This document shows, one piece after another, positions 12,577 through 14,091 of a DNA stretch of 14,091 bases. The stretch lies in assembly GCA_031550915.1 (NCBI GenBank), contig JAVBOF010000141.1, positions 1 to 14,091 on the forward strand, written 5' to 3'. Below the pieces are notes generated by a model. It worked only from the letters and a program-made list of their open reading frames with translations. It did not search any database and had not been told where the DNA came from. The position numbers were made by a program, and so were the translations under genes. Positions within the stretch are counted from its first letter, which is position 1. Each line of letters starts with the position of its first letter. The DNA comes from JAVBOF01 sp031550915 (GTDB taxonomy: Bacteria; Bacillota; Clostridia; Christensenellales; MGBC116941).

Positions 12577-14091
12577 ATGCAGGATAATACTTATGACGCA
12601 TCTCAAATCCAGGTTTTAGAGGGCCTGGAAGCTGTCCGGAGGAGACCGGGCATGTACATTGGTTCTACCGATTCACGCGGTTTGCACCATCTGGTGACTG
12701 AAGTTGTGGATAACAGTATAGACGAAGCCCTCGCAGGCTTTTGCGATACTATCGAGGTCGTGATCCACCCCGATGATTCCGTCAGCGTACGCGACAACGG
12801 CAGGGGTATACCCGTAGATATGCATCCAAAGGTGCAAAAACCTGCATTAGAAGTGGCTCTTACTATGCTCCATGCCGGCGGCAAATTCGGAGGTGAGGGA
12901 TATAAGGTTTCCGGCGGTTTGCATGGCGTTGGTATATCGGTTGTAAACGCTCTTTCTGAAAGCCTCGTTGCCGTCATATGCCGGGACGGAAAGAAATATC
13001 AGCAGAAATTTTCCCGCGGAGATGTGATAGGTAAACTTGAAGTAATCGGAGAGACGGAGGAGACCGGTACGATTATAACCTTTAAGCCCGATCCCGAAAT
13101 CTTCGAAATTCTTTCATTCAGCTTTGAAACTATGCGAAACAGGCTGAGGGAGCTGGCCTTTCTGAACAAGGGAATAACCATATCCATAATGGATGAGAGA
13201 AACGACCAGTATAAGTCTTACAATTACGAAGGCGGTATAGTGTCCTTTGTTCAATACCTCAACAAAAATAAGGGCGTCGTACATGACGAGCCTATCTATT
13301 TGAAGGCTGAAAAAGATTCATCTACTTTGGAAATTGCCATGCAGTACAACGAAACGTATACTGAGAGCATCTTCACCTACGCAAACAATATCTGCACTCA
13401 TGAGGGTGGCAGCCATCTGCAGGGTTTTAAAACGGCGCTTACAAGGATCTTTAACGACTACGCCCGGAAGAATGGCTATTTAAAGGCCAATGACCAAAAC
13501 CTGAGTGGAGAGGATATCCGAGAAGGTCTGACGGCCATAATAAGCGTAAAACTGACGGAACCACAATTCGAAGGCCAGACCAAGACAAAGTTAGGTAACA
13601 GTGAGATACGTACCTTGGTAGAAACGTCCATGGGAGAATGGCTGAATATTTTCCTTGAAGAAAACCCCTCCGTTAGCAAAAACATACTTGATAAATGCCT
13701 TACGGCTGCGCGGGCGCGTGAAGCCGCGAGAAAGGCGAGGGATTTGACCCGCCGCAAAAGTGTATTGGAAAGTAACGCGCTACCGGGCAAGCTCGCGGAT
13801 TGCAGCGAGCGGGATCCAAAACTTTGCGAGATATTTATCGTTGAGGGCGACAGCGCGGGAGGAAGCGCAAAGCAGGGCAGGGATCGTAATTTCCAGGCAA
13901 TTTTGCCGTTACGCGGCAAGATATTGAACGTTGAAAAAACAAGGCTGGATAAGATACTTGCAAACACCGAGATAAAGGCGATGATAACGGCTTTTGGTGC
14001 GGGCATAGATGTAGATTTCGATTTGGAAAAGCTCAGGTACCATAAAATCATCTGTATGACCGATGCCGATGTTGACGGGAGCCATATCCGT
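12577..14091 (+). CDS. gyrB: DNA gyrase subunit B, N-terminal 505 residues (partial)
   Basis: GyrB is the ATPase subunit of DNA gyrase (GyrA2GyrB2), which introduces negative supercoils. The visible part covers the GHKL ATPase domain, with EVVDNSIDEALAG (Asn46), VRDNGRGIPVD (71-81) and the GGLHGVG lid. The transducer domain follows (about 220-390, with FEGQTKTKLGN), then the start of the TOPRIM domain with VEGDSAGG (Glu423), ILPLRGKILNVEKTR and DADVDGSHIR (Asp496, Asp498). Tail length and PLRGKILNVEK favour GyrB over ParE. It runs off the right edge; the full protein is usually about 635 residues. ATG 12577-12579 is preferred, with GGAG at 9 bases and AGGTGA closer; in-frame ATG 12562-12564 would add five residues. 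It is cotranscribed with remB. Confidence 0.97.
   Translation, partial: MQDNTYDASQIQVLEGLEAVRRRPGMYIGSTDSRGLHHLVTEVVDNSIDEALAGFCDTIEVVIHPDDSVSVRDNGRGIPVDMHPKVQKPALEVALTMLHAGGKFGGEGYKVSGGLHGVGISVVNALSESLVAVICRDGKKYQQKFSRGDVIGKLEVIGETEETGTIITFKPDPEIFEILSFSFETMRNRLRELAFLNKGITISIMDERNDQYKSYNYEGGIVSFVQYLNKNKGVVHDEPIYLKAEKDSSTLEIAMQYNETYTESIFTYANNICTHEGGSHLQGFKTALTRIFNDYARKNGYLKANDQNLSGEDIREGLTAIISVKLTEPQFEGQTKTKLGNSEIRTLVETSMGEWLNIFLEENPSVSKNILDKCLTAARAREAARKARDLTRRKSVLESNALPGKLADCSERDPKLCEIFIVEGDSAGGSAKQGRDRNFQAILPLRGKILNVEKTRLDKILANTEIKAMITAFGAGIDVDFDLEKLRYHKIICMTDADVDGSHIR

Noticed and set aside
13476..14051. 191-codon minus-strand open frame inside gyrB
   Set aside because: It is a shadow of gyrB, which has all its conserved motifs on the plus strand.

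Overview
The window looks like a chromosomal segment of a strictly anaerobic, Clostridia-like Firmicute. The evidence is the Bacillus/Clostridium-type order ywlC-ywlE-rpiB-upp, a remB (yaaB) gene directly upstream of gyrB, strong AGGAGG-type ribosome binding sites, frequent TTG starts, and the large subunit of an oxygen-sensitive molybdenum transhydroxylase. I cannot name a species. No mobile element, CRISPR array, tRNA or rRNA was found.

Layout. (a) 1-927, minus strand, cut by the left edge: N-terminal 309 residues of a pyrogallol/phloroglucinol transhydroxylase large subunit (athL type), with a striking 26-bp palindrome about 200 bp upstream. (b) 1319-2266, plus strand: mscL, a 75-residue protein of unknown function preceded by a perfect 12-bp inverted repeat and followed by a clear intrinsic terminator, then a 35-codon single-membrane-segment ORF with a TTG start. 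(c) 2272-6311, minus strand: an ABC transporter operon (MacB-type ATPase plus a very large FtsX-type permease with a long coiled coil). The permease frame is cut by one in-frame amber codon at 4753-4755. It has its own sigma-A-type promoter. (d) 6434-9939, minus strand: ZIP metal transporter, ywlC (threonylcarbamoyl-AMP synthase, apparently starting at CTG), ywlE (arginine/tyrosine phosphatase), rpiB and upp, closely packed and ending in a strong terminator. (e) 10037-11956, minus strand: an Aquifex-type aconitase with a near-consensus promoter. (f) 12266-14091, plus strand: remB and the first 505 codons of gyrB, cut by the right edge.

How the genes relate. The ywlC-ywlE-rpiB-upp block combines tRNA t6A synthesis, phosphoarginine or phosphotyrosine removal, pentose phosphate metabolism and uracil salvage; it is a conserved synteny block, not a pathway. 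The transhydroxylase would channel gallate-derived pyrogallol into phloroglucinol for anaerobic breakdown. The aconitase stands alone. remB-gyrB is what remains of the dnaA-dnaN-recF-remB-gyrB order of Bacillus, with an aconitase where recF would be expected.

Most worth a second look: the single amber codon in the ABC permease, the CTG start of ywlC, the palindrome cluster upstream of the transhydroxylase, and the two unexplained small genes between mscL and the ABC operon. I found no multigene system that I could defend as wholly new.
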